A stretch of DNA of 64,000 bases from Gracilimonas sp964505215. Its GTDB lineage: Bacteria; Bacteroidota; Rhodothermia; Balneolales; Balneolaceae. Each line of letters opens with the position of its first letter. Positions within the stretch are counted from its first letter, which is position 1. This document shows positions 47,235 through 55,384 of this stretch, in pieces. Under the pieces are notes generated by a model. The model ran no database searches, was not told where the DNA came from, and worked only from the letters and a program-made list of their open reading frames with translations. Where the stretch lies: positions 171,066 through 235,065 of the forward strand of contig CAZDGU010000004.1 in NCBI GenBank assembly GCA_964505215.1, read 5' to 3'. Made by a program: the position numbers and the translations under genes.

Positions 47235-48022
47235 GTGCATTCTTTTGGTTTGGCAACCAAAAAAATAACACTCCTCGCAGAAGAAAACTTTTGCGAAGCG
47301 TCACCCTGTAGAACTATGTAACCGCCGAAGCAATCTCGTGAATATGGTAGCTAACCGCATCAACGCAATGTGAGCCGAAAATTGCTGGATTTTCAGATGT
47401 TCAGGATTACCAATAAAAGCCCAAAATCTCGTCCGACGACTCCAGCTTGTCAGACGATTGAGTAGGGTAGATAGTTATTAAAACCAAAAGCATCTTTTCA
47501 GGTAATTCTGAATTCCAAGCTCGCAAAAACAGGACCCTATCTCTGTCTCTTTCCCTCCGGCGCGCCTATACCCAACCATTAGCTACCGCCGCAAGGAAAG
47601 AGGGCGCGTTGTTTGAGAACTTTGCAGATAATACCAAAAGAAGCACTGAAAATTGATCCCTGATCACTGCAAACTGCTCCCTGTTCACTGAATCATCCGT
47701 CAGACCGCTTCAAGACGTATTCAGACAGCCCAATCACATCCAGCGGTCAGACGGGGTTTTGGATTTTTACGAGAATCCATGAAAACGCACTAAAGTTCAA
47801 TAAATCCTTCACACCCAAAAACTCCATTCACCCGCTGTTCACTGATCACTGCAAACTGCTCACTGAAAAATCTCGCCAAAGAGTCTCCTTCCTTGGCGCG
47901 CTTGCGCGTTAGGGAAGGAACAAGGATGGGGCCTGGCGCTAAGGCTCAGTATTACATGAGAAGCTTTCATTTTTAACCGGGTGGTTCTTAAAGGCGCTCC
48001 CAACGGGGTCGTTGGGAGCGAG
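47235..48022. repeat. Repeat family A, copy 2 (interrupted)
   Basis: The left part (47235-47375) aligns to 29619-29765 and the right part (47972-48022) to 29780-29833, including the same perfect hairpin (47995-48020). The roughly 600 bases between them have no counterpart in copy 1, which reads as an insertion into this copy or a deletion from the other. Confidence 0.65.
47660..47861 (+). repeat. 20-base direct repeat pair
   Basis: CTGATCACTGCAAACTGCTC occurs exactly at 47660-47679 and 47842-47861, each flanked by further CTG/TCACTG fragments. It is non-coding and inside the interrupted repeat copy. Confidence 0.75.
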
Positions 48023-48110
48023 GGCGAACAGCAAATGGATACCGCTCCTCGGGTATAAATTCTGAACAGATAGAGGATAGGTGAAGAAAAAAAATTAAAA
48101 AAGACCTTTT

Positions 48111-48129
48111 ATTTAGATTAAATCTAAAT
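48111..48129. promoter_or_regulatory. Perfect 19-bp palindrome, likely DtxR/Fur-type operator
   Basis: ATTTAGATT-A-AATCTAAAT: two exact 9-bp half-sites around one central base. Size and the TTAG...CTAA half-sites resemble DtxR/IdeR-type iron-regulator boxes. It lies about 50 bases before the receptor start and overlaps a TAnnTTT-like promoter element (TAACTTTA at 48130-48137). Iron control of the operon is inferred. Confidence 0.6.
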
Positions 48130-48177
48130 TAACTTTAAGTCTGTTAAGAAAATAAATTTTCAGTTAGAAAAAAACTT

Positions 48178-50463
48178 GTGACATCCGGACTTAAAGTACA
48201 TTTCTGCTTGGTAATCGGCATTTTATTGATGCCTCATCTTCTTCAGGCTCAGCAAAATATCATCAGAGGAAAGGTTGTTGACGCACAAGGAGAACCTATA
48301 ATGCAGGCTCATATTTCAGTTGAAGAGTCATCACACCAAACAATTTCTGATGAAGACGGTTACTTTGAACTGGCTATCGATAAAGATAAAAAGATTACTC
48401 TTTTCATCACACACATTTCATATAAATCTCTTCGAAAATCTGTGGTGCCGGGAAAAGAGCCGTATCATTTTGAGATGAAATCTCATCGGTATGATTCGGG
48501 CGTTTATGTAATAACAGCTACCCGCAGCCGCCGTGATATTGAAGACGTTCCCGAGCCAATTACCGTCATCACTGAAGAGGAAATTAAAACAACGGGAAGT
48601 ACGCGCTTAACAGAAGTTTTAGCTGAGCAAACAGGGCTAAATATTACAGCCAATCACGGCATGGGCGTACAAGTACAGGGTTTTGATTCGGAATACACAA
48701 AAATAATGATTGACGGACAGCCTTTGATGGGGCGCACAGCGGGCACGCTGGATTTAAACCGAATTGCAGTAGGCAATATCAAACAGGTGGAAATGATAAA
48801 AGGGCCTTCCTCAGCACTGTGGGGGAGCGATGCGCTGGCAGGCGTAATTAACATTATCACCGAAAAGGGAAGCCGGCCGTTTGAGCTTGAGACGCAAGCA
48901 AGGTATGCCACGCACGAAGCGATGGATTTGGGAGTGAATGCTTTTATCAAATCCGATGTCTGGCAGAACAGCTTTTTCATTAATAGAAACAGTTCATCCG
49001 GGTATAAGCTAAATCCAAATTCTATCTCTCAAACCGTGCCGCCTTATCAAAGCTATACGCTTTCTTATAAAACGGATTGGGATATTAATGAGGCATGGTC
49101 TGTGAATCTGAAAAGCCGTTATTATCTTGAAAATCAGCAGAGCAAAGATTTTGTGGGAACGCAGGAAAACCCAACGCTATTAGACGGGAAAGCACTGCAG
49201 GAAGACATGGCCCTCACTCCAAGCGTTGTTTGGAATTCCGGTTACGGCCAAAAAGTAGAGATTTCGAATTTTTTCAGCCGATACAGAACCGATTCCCGTT
49301 ATGATTACCGAAAAGGGGACAGCCTCTATGAGCACACTACATTTGATCAGCTGTTAAATAAATCTACGGCTCAGTTTTTTTCTGCCTGGAATACAGAACA
49401 CATGACCACCACGGGAGCCGGCTATCAGTATGAGAGTTTGCGAGGTGAACGGTATGCGGCCACACCGGCTTTTAACAGCTACTTTGGATTTGTACAGCAC
49501 GAGTGGATGCCCACGCCAAACTGGGACATAATTGCGGGCATGAGGTTTGACGGCCACAGTGCCTATCGTTCTCAGTTAAGTCCCAAACTGTCGGCACGCT
49601 ATAAAGCTACAGATTGGATGCATGTTCGTGCATCGGCCGGAAGCGGATTTAAAGCTCCTGATTTCCGGCAGCTGTATTTGAATTTTACCAATCCCACGGT
49701 GGGCTATGTGGTGCTGGGCGCCAACAGAGTGAAGGAAGGAATAACTGAACTTCAGCAAAATAATCAGCTTTCACAGCAGCTTGTTCCGTTTTCTCAGTTA
49801 AATGAATTAAAGGCCGAACAGTCTTGGGCATTTAACGGAGGGGTTGAACTTTTCCCGGCCGAAAATCTGGACATTCGGCTTAATGTTTTTCGGAATAATG
49901 TACAGGATTTGATTGAAACTGCTCCTGTAGCTACAAAGAACAACGGCCAATCGGTATTCGGATATTTTAACTTAGAAAAGGTTTATACCCGGGGAATGGA
50001 GGCACAGGTTCGGTGGCAATTGTCCAAAAGCTTGCGAGTGATGGGCGGCTATCAGCTGTTGGATGCCCGACGAAAGTTTACGGAAACGCGAACTGTTGTT
50101 AATGATGAGGGTTCGCTTGAGCAAAAGAAATTCAGTTCGTTTGAGCCGATGTTTAATCGATCGGCTCACGCAGCTAATTTAAAGCTGTTTTATTATTTAA
50201 AGCCGTGGGATGCAGAGATGAATATCAGAGGAAATTGGTATGGACGGTATGGCCGGTTTGACCAAAACGGAAACGGCTATGTAGATGAAAACGAATATCA
50301 TGACGGATACATGATTTGGAATACGGCGATCTCCAAGACCTTCAACAAAAAGTACCAGTTGCGTGTAGGCATGGATAATATGCTGGATTTTAAGCGAGCT
50401 GCCGATTTTCCCCACTATTCCGGCCGAACGTTTTTTGCAAGCCTGTCACTGAAATTTTATTAA
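48178..50463 (+). CDS. TonB-dependent receptor, HmuR-like (heme/metal tetrapyrrole)
   Basis: A 761-residue outer-membrane transporter, starting at GTG with a signal peptide ending LLQAQ. It has a carboxypeptidase-like domain (about 25-105), a plug (about 110-240, with VQVQGFDSEYTKIMIDGQPL and GPSSALWGSDALAGVINIIT) and a barrel. Residues 695-706 form a perfect EF-hand-type loop (DQNGNGYVDENE) in a predicted surface loop. HmuR identity comes from the adjacent HmuY-like gene; the receptor alone could also suit another ligand. Preceded by the 19-bp palindrome and followed after 43 bases by the HmuY-like gene. Confidence 0.83.
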   Translation: MTSGLKVHFCLVIGILLMPHLLQAQQNIIRGKVVDAQGEPIMQAHISVEESSHQTISDEDGYFELAIDKDKKITLFITHISYKSLRKSVVPGKEPYHFEMKSHRYDSGVYVITATRSRRDIEDVPEPITVITEEEIKTTGSTRLTEVLAEQTGLNITANHGMGVQVQGFDSEYTKIMIDGQPLMGRTAGTLDLNRIAVGNIKQVEMIKGPSSALWGSDALAGVINIITEKGSRPFELETQARYATHEAMDLGVNAFIKSDVWQNSFFINRNSSSGYKLNPNSISQTVPPYQSYTLSYKTDWDINEAWSVNLKSRYYLENQQSKDFVGTQENPTLLDGKALQEDMALTPSVVWNSGYGQKVEISNFFSRYRTDSRYDYRKGDSLYEHTTFDQLLNKSTAQFFSAWNTEHMTTTGAGYQYESLRGERYAATPAFNSYFGFVQHEWMPTPNWDIIAGMRFDGHSAYRSQLSPKLSARYKATDWMHVRASAGSGFKAPDFRQLYLNFTNPTVGYVVLGANRVKEGITELQQNNQLSQQLVPFSQLNELKAEQSWAFNGGVELFPAENLDIRLNVFRNNVQDLIETAPVATKNNGQSVFGYFNLEKVYTRGMEAQVRWQLSKSLRVMGGYQLLDARRKFTETRTVVNDEGSLEQKKFSSFEPMFNRSAHAANLKLFYYLKPWDAEMNIRGNWYGRYGRFDQNGNGYVDENEYHDGYMIWNTAISKTFNKKYQLRVGMDNMLDFKRAADFPHYSGRTFFASLSLKFY

Positions 50464-50506
50464 AAACGAATCAACAATCACCCTAAAATTAACCTTCATT
50501 ATTAAC

Positions 50507-51139
50507 ATGGTAAACAACATTCATTTATTAAAAATACCCACACTATTATTTGTTATCGGAGCCTTCTTTATGAGCGCATGTTCCAGTTCAACAAGTTCAG
50601 GAGCCGGAGAATCAGAATTGGAAGTGTACATGGCAGAAGATATTCCTGCAAACCCGAGCGGATCTCGAGGCGGTGCACCGGATTTCACCTTTTACAGCTT
50701 AAAAAATAACACCATTGTGGATAAAGCTGATTCCGCTTCCGTAAAATGGGATTTAGCTTTCAACGCAACTACCATTTTGGTTAACAGCGGCGCCAGCGGT
50801 CCCGGAAATGGCGGTGCTATTGTGGTTGATCAGGCTTTTGAGAATACCGATTTAGCGCCTGTTGAAGGCTATAAAACCGATACAGATACATCTTTTGCAA
50901 TATCAGACTGGTACCGTTATGACATGAGCGTTCACGCCGTACTTCCTAAAACCGGAAAAACGATAGTACTGAAAACGGCAGATGGCGAGCACTATGCGAA
51001 AGTACAAATTTTAAGCTATTACAAAGGTAATCCCGACACTTCCTCAGAAAGTTTCCAAAACAGAGAAACCCGACCGGAAGACCGATACTACACCTTCGAA
51101 TACGCAATTCAGCTTAACGGATCAAACGAACTTAATTAA
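50507..51139 (+). CDS. HmuY-family lipoprotein (putative heme binding)
   Basis: A 210-residue lipoprotein with signal peptide and lipobox MSAC (Cys25). It has the HmuY family pattern: WDLAFNATTILVNSG, KTIVLKTADGEHYAKVQILSYYKG and RYYTFEYAIQLNGS at the end. In Porphyromonas, HmuY is a surface hemophore that passes heme to HmuR. Here it follows an HmuR-like receptor gene by 43 bases and precedes the chelatase-like gene by 28 bases. The heme-binding residues were not individually checked. Confidence 0.82.
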   Translation: MVNNIHLLKIPTLLFVIGAFFMSACSSSTSSGAGESELEVYMAEDIPANPSGSRGGAPDFTFYSLKNNTIVDKADSASVKWDLAFNATTILVNSGASGPGNGGAIVVDQAFENTDLAPVEGYKTDTDTSFAISDWYRYDMSVHAVLPKTGKTIVLKTADGEHYAKVQILSYYKGNPDTSSESFQNRETRPEDRYYTFEYAIQLNGSNELN

Positions 51140-51167
51140 GCAGAATAGCTCAGAAAACGATAAAACG

Positions 51168-52127
51168 ATGCATTCAATTAAAAAAATATTTCCAATTATT
51201 TGTATGATTGTAATGAGCTTTACTTCAACAAAAGCTCAAGAAACCGGCGTGCTGATTATGGCACACGGAGGCGGCGAGGAATGGAATCAGCTGGTTCGGG
51301 ATGCTGCCGAACCTTTAGCTGAAAATTATACGGTTGAATTCGCCTGGGGCATGGCAAATTATGTAACCTTACAGCATGCCGTACAAAGGCTGGAGGAGCA
51401 AGGAGTTGAGCATATTATTGCGGTTCCTTTGTTTATTTCCAGCCACAGTCCCATCATTCGCCAAACAGAATTCTTGCTGGGATTACGCGAAACCATGGCC
51501 GACACGCCCATGCCGCTCATGCATCACTCCCAAAAGTATGTGGAAATGACCGGAGCGGAGGTAGATTCCGGTAATTATAAAGGGCATATGCTAATGCCAC
51601 CTAACTTGCAGCCAATTGAGAGAAAGGCAGACATTACCCTTACCCATGCGTTAGACGATCACTCGGTAATGGCAGAAATTCTGCGAAATAGGATTTTGGC
51701 ATTAAGTAAAACGCCCGAAGCGGAAACAGTGATATTGGTAGCGCATGGTCCAAACCGGGAGTCGGATAATGTGGAGTGGATACATAATCTTGAATCGTTA
51801 GCTCGAAAAATTCAATCCCGGCAAAAAGAAGAAGGCAAGGCGTTTAAGCAAATTTACTCGCTGACGGTACGGGATGATGCCAACGAGAGCATCCATGAAC
51901 AGGCTAAACAGCAGTTTAGAGCATTGGTTCGCCAGGCCAACGATTTTGGAAATGTGATTGTAATTCCCGTATTTCTTTCTTCCGGTGGAAGGGAGAAAGC
52001 CGTGGCAGAGCGGCTGGCCGGACTTGAGTTTAGCTGGAGCGGACAAACCGTGCTTCCGGATAACAAAATCACCGAGTTTCTTATGAGGTCGGTACAAGAT
52101 GCTGTGCTAATTTCAGCTGCCAAATAG
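51168..52127 (+). CDS. Exported two-half CbiX-like chelatase
   Basis: A 319-residue protein with a signal peptide (about residues 1-24, ending TKAQ) and two CbiX/class II chelatase half-domains. His33 in LIMAHGGG and His193 in LVAHGPN lie at the start of each half, matching the metal/tetrapyrrole-site histidines of cobaltochelatase CbiX. CbiX is normally cytoplasmic and inserts cobalt; a signal peptide and an HmuY/HmuR context instead suggest a periplasmic enzyme acting on imported heme or another metal tetrapyrrole, perhaps removing the metal. That role is inference. A cobalamin-related role is the main alternative. Confidence 0.78.
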   Translation: MHSIKKIFPIICMIVMSFTSTKAQETGVLIMAHGGGEEWNQLVRDAAEPLAENYTVEFAWGMANYVTLQHAVQRLEEQGVEHIIAVPLFISSHSPIIRQTEFLLGLRETMADTPMPLMHHSQKYVEMTGAEVDSGNYKGHMLMPPNLQPIERKADITLTHALDDHSVMAEILRNRILALSKTPEAETVILVAHGPNRESDNVEWIHNLESLARKIQSRQKEEGKAFKQIYSLTVRDDANESIHEQAKQQFRALVRQANDFGNVIVIPVFLSSGGREKAVAERLAGLEFSWSGQTVLPDNKITEFLMRSVQDAVLISAAK

Positions 52128-52158
52128 CTTTAAGCACATAAAGTAAACCTACTGACAG

Positions 52159-52200
52159 AATCCATAGAGTGCTAATATCAGTTGCTCTATGGATTTTTTT
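52159..52200 (+). terminator. Terminator of the receptor-HmuY-chelatase operon
   Basis: An 11-bp perfect stem (AATCCATAGAG at 52159-52169 and CTCTATGGATT at 52185-52195) with a 15-base loop and a T run to 52200, 31 bases past the chelatase stop. Confidence 0.88.
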
Positions 52201-52265
52201 ATGTCCTTGAGTTTTGCGGGAGATAGCCAACGATAGCGCAGAATAACCGGAAAATTTTTACGCCT

Positions 52266-53681
52266 TTACTTCTGCTCCATGGCTTTTTGTTCCAGATAAT
52301 CAACAAAACGGTACGGCAGCTCAAAGGGCCGCTTTTTGGGAACCGGCGGCAAGCGTGGGGTGATGGCAGAGTCGGGCCGGGTCGGGCGGCGTTCGGGATG
52401 CCAGGCAAAACCGTCAAGTTTTCGTGTAGCTAAGCCGGGAAATTCTTCAAAAAAGTAACCGCTGTTTTTTTCGGCTTTTACGCGTTGTAAATCCCCATTT
52501 TTGAAGTACATAATTGTTTTAGGTGATGAATACTGCACGGCACCATCCGGTTCATCCTGCTCATTTTTGGTGTGATATAAAACCTGACTGTTGGGATAAA
52601 TCTGAATCCGTGAAATGCTTCCGTCTTCAAAATCTGCAATCAGCGTATCGCCCTTAATTTGATGCAGCCTACCGGTGGCGCTGTCTTCCTGAACGGTCAT
52701 GGTGTTGTGGAATGAGCGCAATCTTTTCACCTCGTTACTGTCCATTTGCACGGTAATGTATGGACCGGTAAGCTGAATATTTTTGTGCCAGGCAACAGGA
52801 TTGGAAATCAATTCAAAAACCTCCGTGTCTGAGCGGTACAGTAGCGTGTCGGATAAGGAAGAGAATTTTGGAGACCATACTTTTACCAGCTCATAAGCAT
52901 TGATATAAGTAACAGAATCTTCTTCTTGCAGTAAAATTTGTGAGGCGTTGATGTGCGTGGTATCGGTAGTATCAGCGCTGATTCTTCGCAAATAACCGTG
53001 GCCATCAACAAAGCGACGGCCGGTGGAATCGGCTTCCAGAAAATCACCCGCTAAAACAGCGTTGTTGGTGCTATCGGCCACAAAAATGTTATCGTAAAGC
53101 TGTAAATGCTTGCTTTCTCGGTTGATGAATAAGCTGTCTCCTTCGGCATATTGGGCAGAGTCGGCCAGCTGCACGTTGCCTCTGAAAATAGCACTGTCTT
53201 GGTTTTGAAAATAAATGCCACGATCAGCAATTAACGTTCCGTCCTGATCTTCCAGACGAATACCATTTTCGAAATAAGCAACTTTCGTAAAGAAGTTGTA
53301 ATCTACTTTTTTACCGAAAAGGGTGGTGCTGTCCTGTAAAATAATGACTCGCCCCCGCAGCAAACTTAAATCTTCGTTCGTATAATAAAACAGCGTATCA
53401 GCCCAAATATCTTCCTGAGGCGTATTGATTTCAATATTTCCAAATGCACGAATTTCATTCCTATTCAAAAACTGCCAGGCGCTGTCGCACACCATTTCCA
53501 CATTTCCAAAGCTGAGCCGGGCATCATAGAGTTTGCGAATTTGCTCGCCATCTATGGTAATTCCTTGTGCTTCCCGAAACTTTTCGATGGTAACCACATT
53601 TTGTGCAGTTCCTTCCTGCGGAGCCAGAACCAGCGCCATCATAAAAACAGCGATCCAATACTTACAAATGGTTTTTATCAT
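52266..53681 (-). CDS. OstA/LptA-like exported protein
   Basis: Likely part of the lipopolysaccharide export route, in the OstA-like group of Bacteroidota. The chosen ATG at 53681 precedes a typical signal peptide (ending GTAQN); a TTG 21 bases earlier only adds seven residues. The mature protein is built of many short beta-strand repeats (FGNIEINTPQEDIWADTLFYY, LRGRVIILQDSTTLFGKKVDY and so on), consistent with the OstA beta-jelly-roll fold. Proline-rich C-terminus (about residues 430-470). It stands alone, converging with the heme operon terminator. Confidence 0.82.
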   Translation of the reverse strand: MIKTICKYWIAVFMMALVLAPQEGTAQNVVTIEKFREAQGITIDGEQIRKLYDARLSFGNVEMVCDSAWQFLNRNEIRAFGNIEINTPQEDIWADTLFYYTNEDLSLLRGRVIILQDSTTLFGKKVDYNFFTKVAYFENGIRLEDQDGTLIADRGIYFQNQDSAIFRGNVQLADSAQYAEGDSLFINRESKHLQLYDNIFVADSTNNAVLAGDFLEADSTGRRFVDGHGYLRRISADTTDTTHINASQILLQEEDSVTYINAYELVKVWSPKFSSLSDTLLYRSDTEVFELISNPVAWHKNIQLTGPYITVQMDSNEVKRLRSFHNTMTVQEDSATGRLHQIKGDTLIADFEDGSISRIQIYPNSQVLYHTKNEQDEPDGAVQYSSPKTIMYFKNGDLQRVKAEKNSGYFFEEFPGLATRKLDGFAWHPERRPTRPDSAITPRLPPVPKKRPFELPYRFVDYLEQKAMEQK

Positions 53682-53750
53682 GCGGCCAATATACCATTCC
53701 AATGATTTAGTTTATAACCCGAGTTCAAGAAAAAAACCTTCATATCAAGA

Positions 53751-53950
53751 AAAGATATATAAGCATCTGCGCAACTCCGCGTAAACCTCCGCGTGACTCC
53801 GCGAGAAAAAGGAGGTGTTAAAAAAGCTATGTTGTAAATAAAAGAAGCATTGCATTGAAAAACCCGAAAAGCTTACCCATTTGAATACATTATCGTAGTA
53901 GCAACTATCTCTGGGTTCACGCAGATTCTCGCAGAGGGATGCGCGGAGTT
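53751..53950. repeat. Repeat family B, copy 1
   Basis: About 200 bases, non-coding, aligned along its whole length with 63591-63787: AAACCTCCGCGT, GCGAGAAAAAGGAGGT, CATTTGAAT, ATCTCTGGGTTCACGCAGAT and CGCAGAGGGATGCGCGGAGTT are shared. The CCTCC/GGAGG pair allows a hairpin. It fills most of the gap between the OstA-like and response-regulator genes. Confidence 0.75.
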
Positions 53951-53993
53951 AATGAATTTGACGAAAAAAGTAATCGGTTTGGGAAATGATTAC

Positions 53994-55370
53994 TTACTCA
54001 TTTTCAGAAATTTCGTATTGCTCAATTTTTGAGTATAGGAGACGGCGGTTAATTCCCAAGAGCTTTGCTGCTTTGGTTTTATTCCAATTGGTGCGATGTA
54101 AACCTTTAAGAATCAAATCTTTTTCGATGGACTCCATGATTTTTTGCATAGGAATATCACCTTCGCCGGTGTGGGCTTCGTAGATGTTGGAAAGGTCAGA
54201 TTTTAATGAAATAGATAAATCTTTTTTCTCTAAAATTTTTCCATTCATCAAAATAGTAGCCCGCTCTATAATATTTTCAAGCTCGCGAATATTCCCCGGC
54301 CAGTGGTATGATTTTAAATAGTTAAGTGCCTCCGGAGAAATTATAATTTCGGAGTTTGGCGCGTATTTTTTTAAAAAGTAATTAGTAAGCGGTTCAATAT
54401 CAGCAATACGCTCGCGCAGGGGAGGAATTGAAATATTGAATATATTCAGACGATAATAAAGATCTTCGCGAAAGTTGCCATTTTTAACCTCTTGTTTCAG
54501 ATTTTTATTTGTTGCTGCAATAATGCGGGCATCAGTTTTTATCGTTTTTTCGCTGCCCACGCGTTCAAAAGTGAAGTGCTGGAGCACACGTAACAGCTTT
54601 ACCTGTGTTGAGGGAGCCAGAGTATTTACTTCGTCCAGAAAAATAGTACCACCGTGTGCCAGCTCAAATCGCCCCAGTCTGCGTTTTTTGGCATCTGTGA
54701 ACGAGCCTGCTTCGTGTCCAAAAAGTTCACTTTCGAGCAGTGAATCGGGTAATGCTCCGCAGTTTACCTTTATAAAAGGTCCGTTTGCTTTATGAGAATG
54801 GCGATGAATCGCATCCGCGATTACTTCTTTACCCGATCCGCTTTCACCCTCAACAAGCACGGTAGTATCTTTTGGAGCTATTTTACCCACCATTTTGAGG
54901 ATATCTCGCATTTTCTTGCTGTTACCGACAATATGCTGTTCGGCAGTGGCAATGTCCGGTGGGCAGTAAACCGCACTTTCCTTTTCCAGCTTTTTTGCTT
55001 TTTTATGTTGTTCGCTGGCTGCTTTAATTACGTTTAGGAGCTCATCTACATCAAAAGGTTTTTCCAGATAGTCGAAAGCACCGGCTTTTATAGCTTCAAT
55101 GGGTTTCTCATTGGTGCCGTAAGCCGTAAATATAATGACCGGAATTTTTCTTGATCTGGTTTTTATGGTTTTCAATGCTTCCAAACCGGAAAGCTTGGGC
55201 ATTTTGATGTCCATAAGCACAACCATCGGCTTATGCTCCAGTGCCATATTCAGGGCTTCATCTCCGTTAGATGCTTGCAAAACGGAGTATCCTTCCGCCT
55301 CTAAAAGCTCTACAAGGTTTAATCTCATAGAAGGTTCGTCATCCGCAATTAAAACCAGATTTGAGTCCAT
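53994..55370 (-). CDS. Sigma-54-dependent response regulator (NtrC family)
   Basis: A 458-residue transcription activator: receiver domain (residues 1-120, phosphoacceptor Asp54 in VLMDIKMP), AAA+ domain (about 145-380, GESGSGKE and GGTIFLDEV) and a Fis-type HTH at the C-terminus (NKTKAAKLLGINRRLLYSKI). The sigma-54-contacting loop reads GSFTDA rather than GAFTGA, a variant that still fits the family. It is encoded 14 bases after its histidine kinase. Together they face away from the SusCD operon, which has a sigma-54-type promoter candidate, so that operon is the likely target. Confidence 0.93.
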   Translation of the reverse strand: MDSNLVLIADDEPSMRLNLVELLEAEGYSVLQASNGDEALNMALEHKPMVVLMDIKMPKLSGLEALKTIKTRSRKIPVIIFTAYGTNEKPIEAIKAGAFDYLEKPFDVDELLNVIKAASEQHKKAKKLEKESAVYCPPDIATAEQHIVGNSKKMRDILKMVGKIAPKDTTVLVEGESGSGKEVIADAIHRHSHKANGPFIKVNCGALPDSLLESELFGHEAGSFTDAKKRRLGRFELAHGGTIFLDEVNTLAPSTQVKLLRVLQHFTFERVGSEKTIKTDARIIAATNKNLKQEVKNGNFREDLYYRLNIFNISIPPLRERIADIEPLTNYFLKKYAPNSEIIISPEALNYLKSYHWPGNIRELENIIERATILMNGKILEKKDLSISLKSDLSNIYEAHTGEGDIPMQKIMESIEKDLILKGLHRTNWNKTKAAKLLGINRRLLYSKIEQYEISENE

Positions 55371-55384
55371 GAGTCGCCAAAATA

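Larger units (their letters stand above)
47080..48177. other. 1.1-kb intergenic region rich in repeats
   Basis: No convincing gene. It holds copy A2 of repeat family A, split by about 600 bases, a 20-base direct repeat (47660-47679 and 47842-47861), several GC-rich hairpin-like segments, for example around 47885-47925, and the palindromic operator of the next operon at its right end. One 79-codon minus-strand open frame at its left end has no protein features and is not called. Confidence 0.6.

Noticed and set aside
47065..47304. 79-codon minus-strand open frame
   Set aside because: It overlaps the end of the TolC-family gene and the start of repeat copy A2; no signal peptide, motif or recognisable homology.
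54650..54720. Altered GAFTGA loop (GSFTDA) as a sign of a non-functional regulator
   Set aside because: The loop is a known variable position and the rest of the AAA+ domain is intact, so sigma-54 dependence is still expected.
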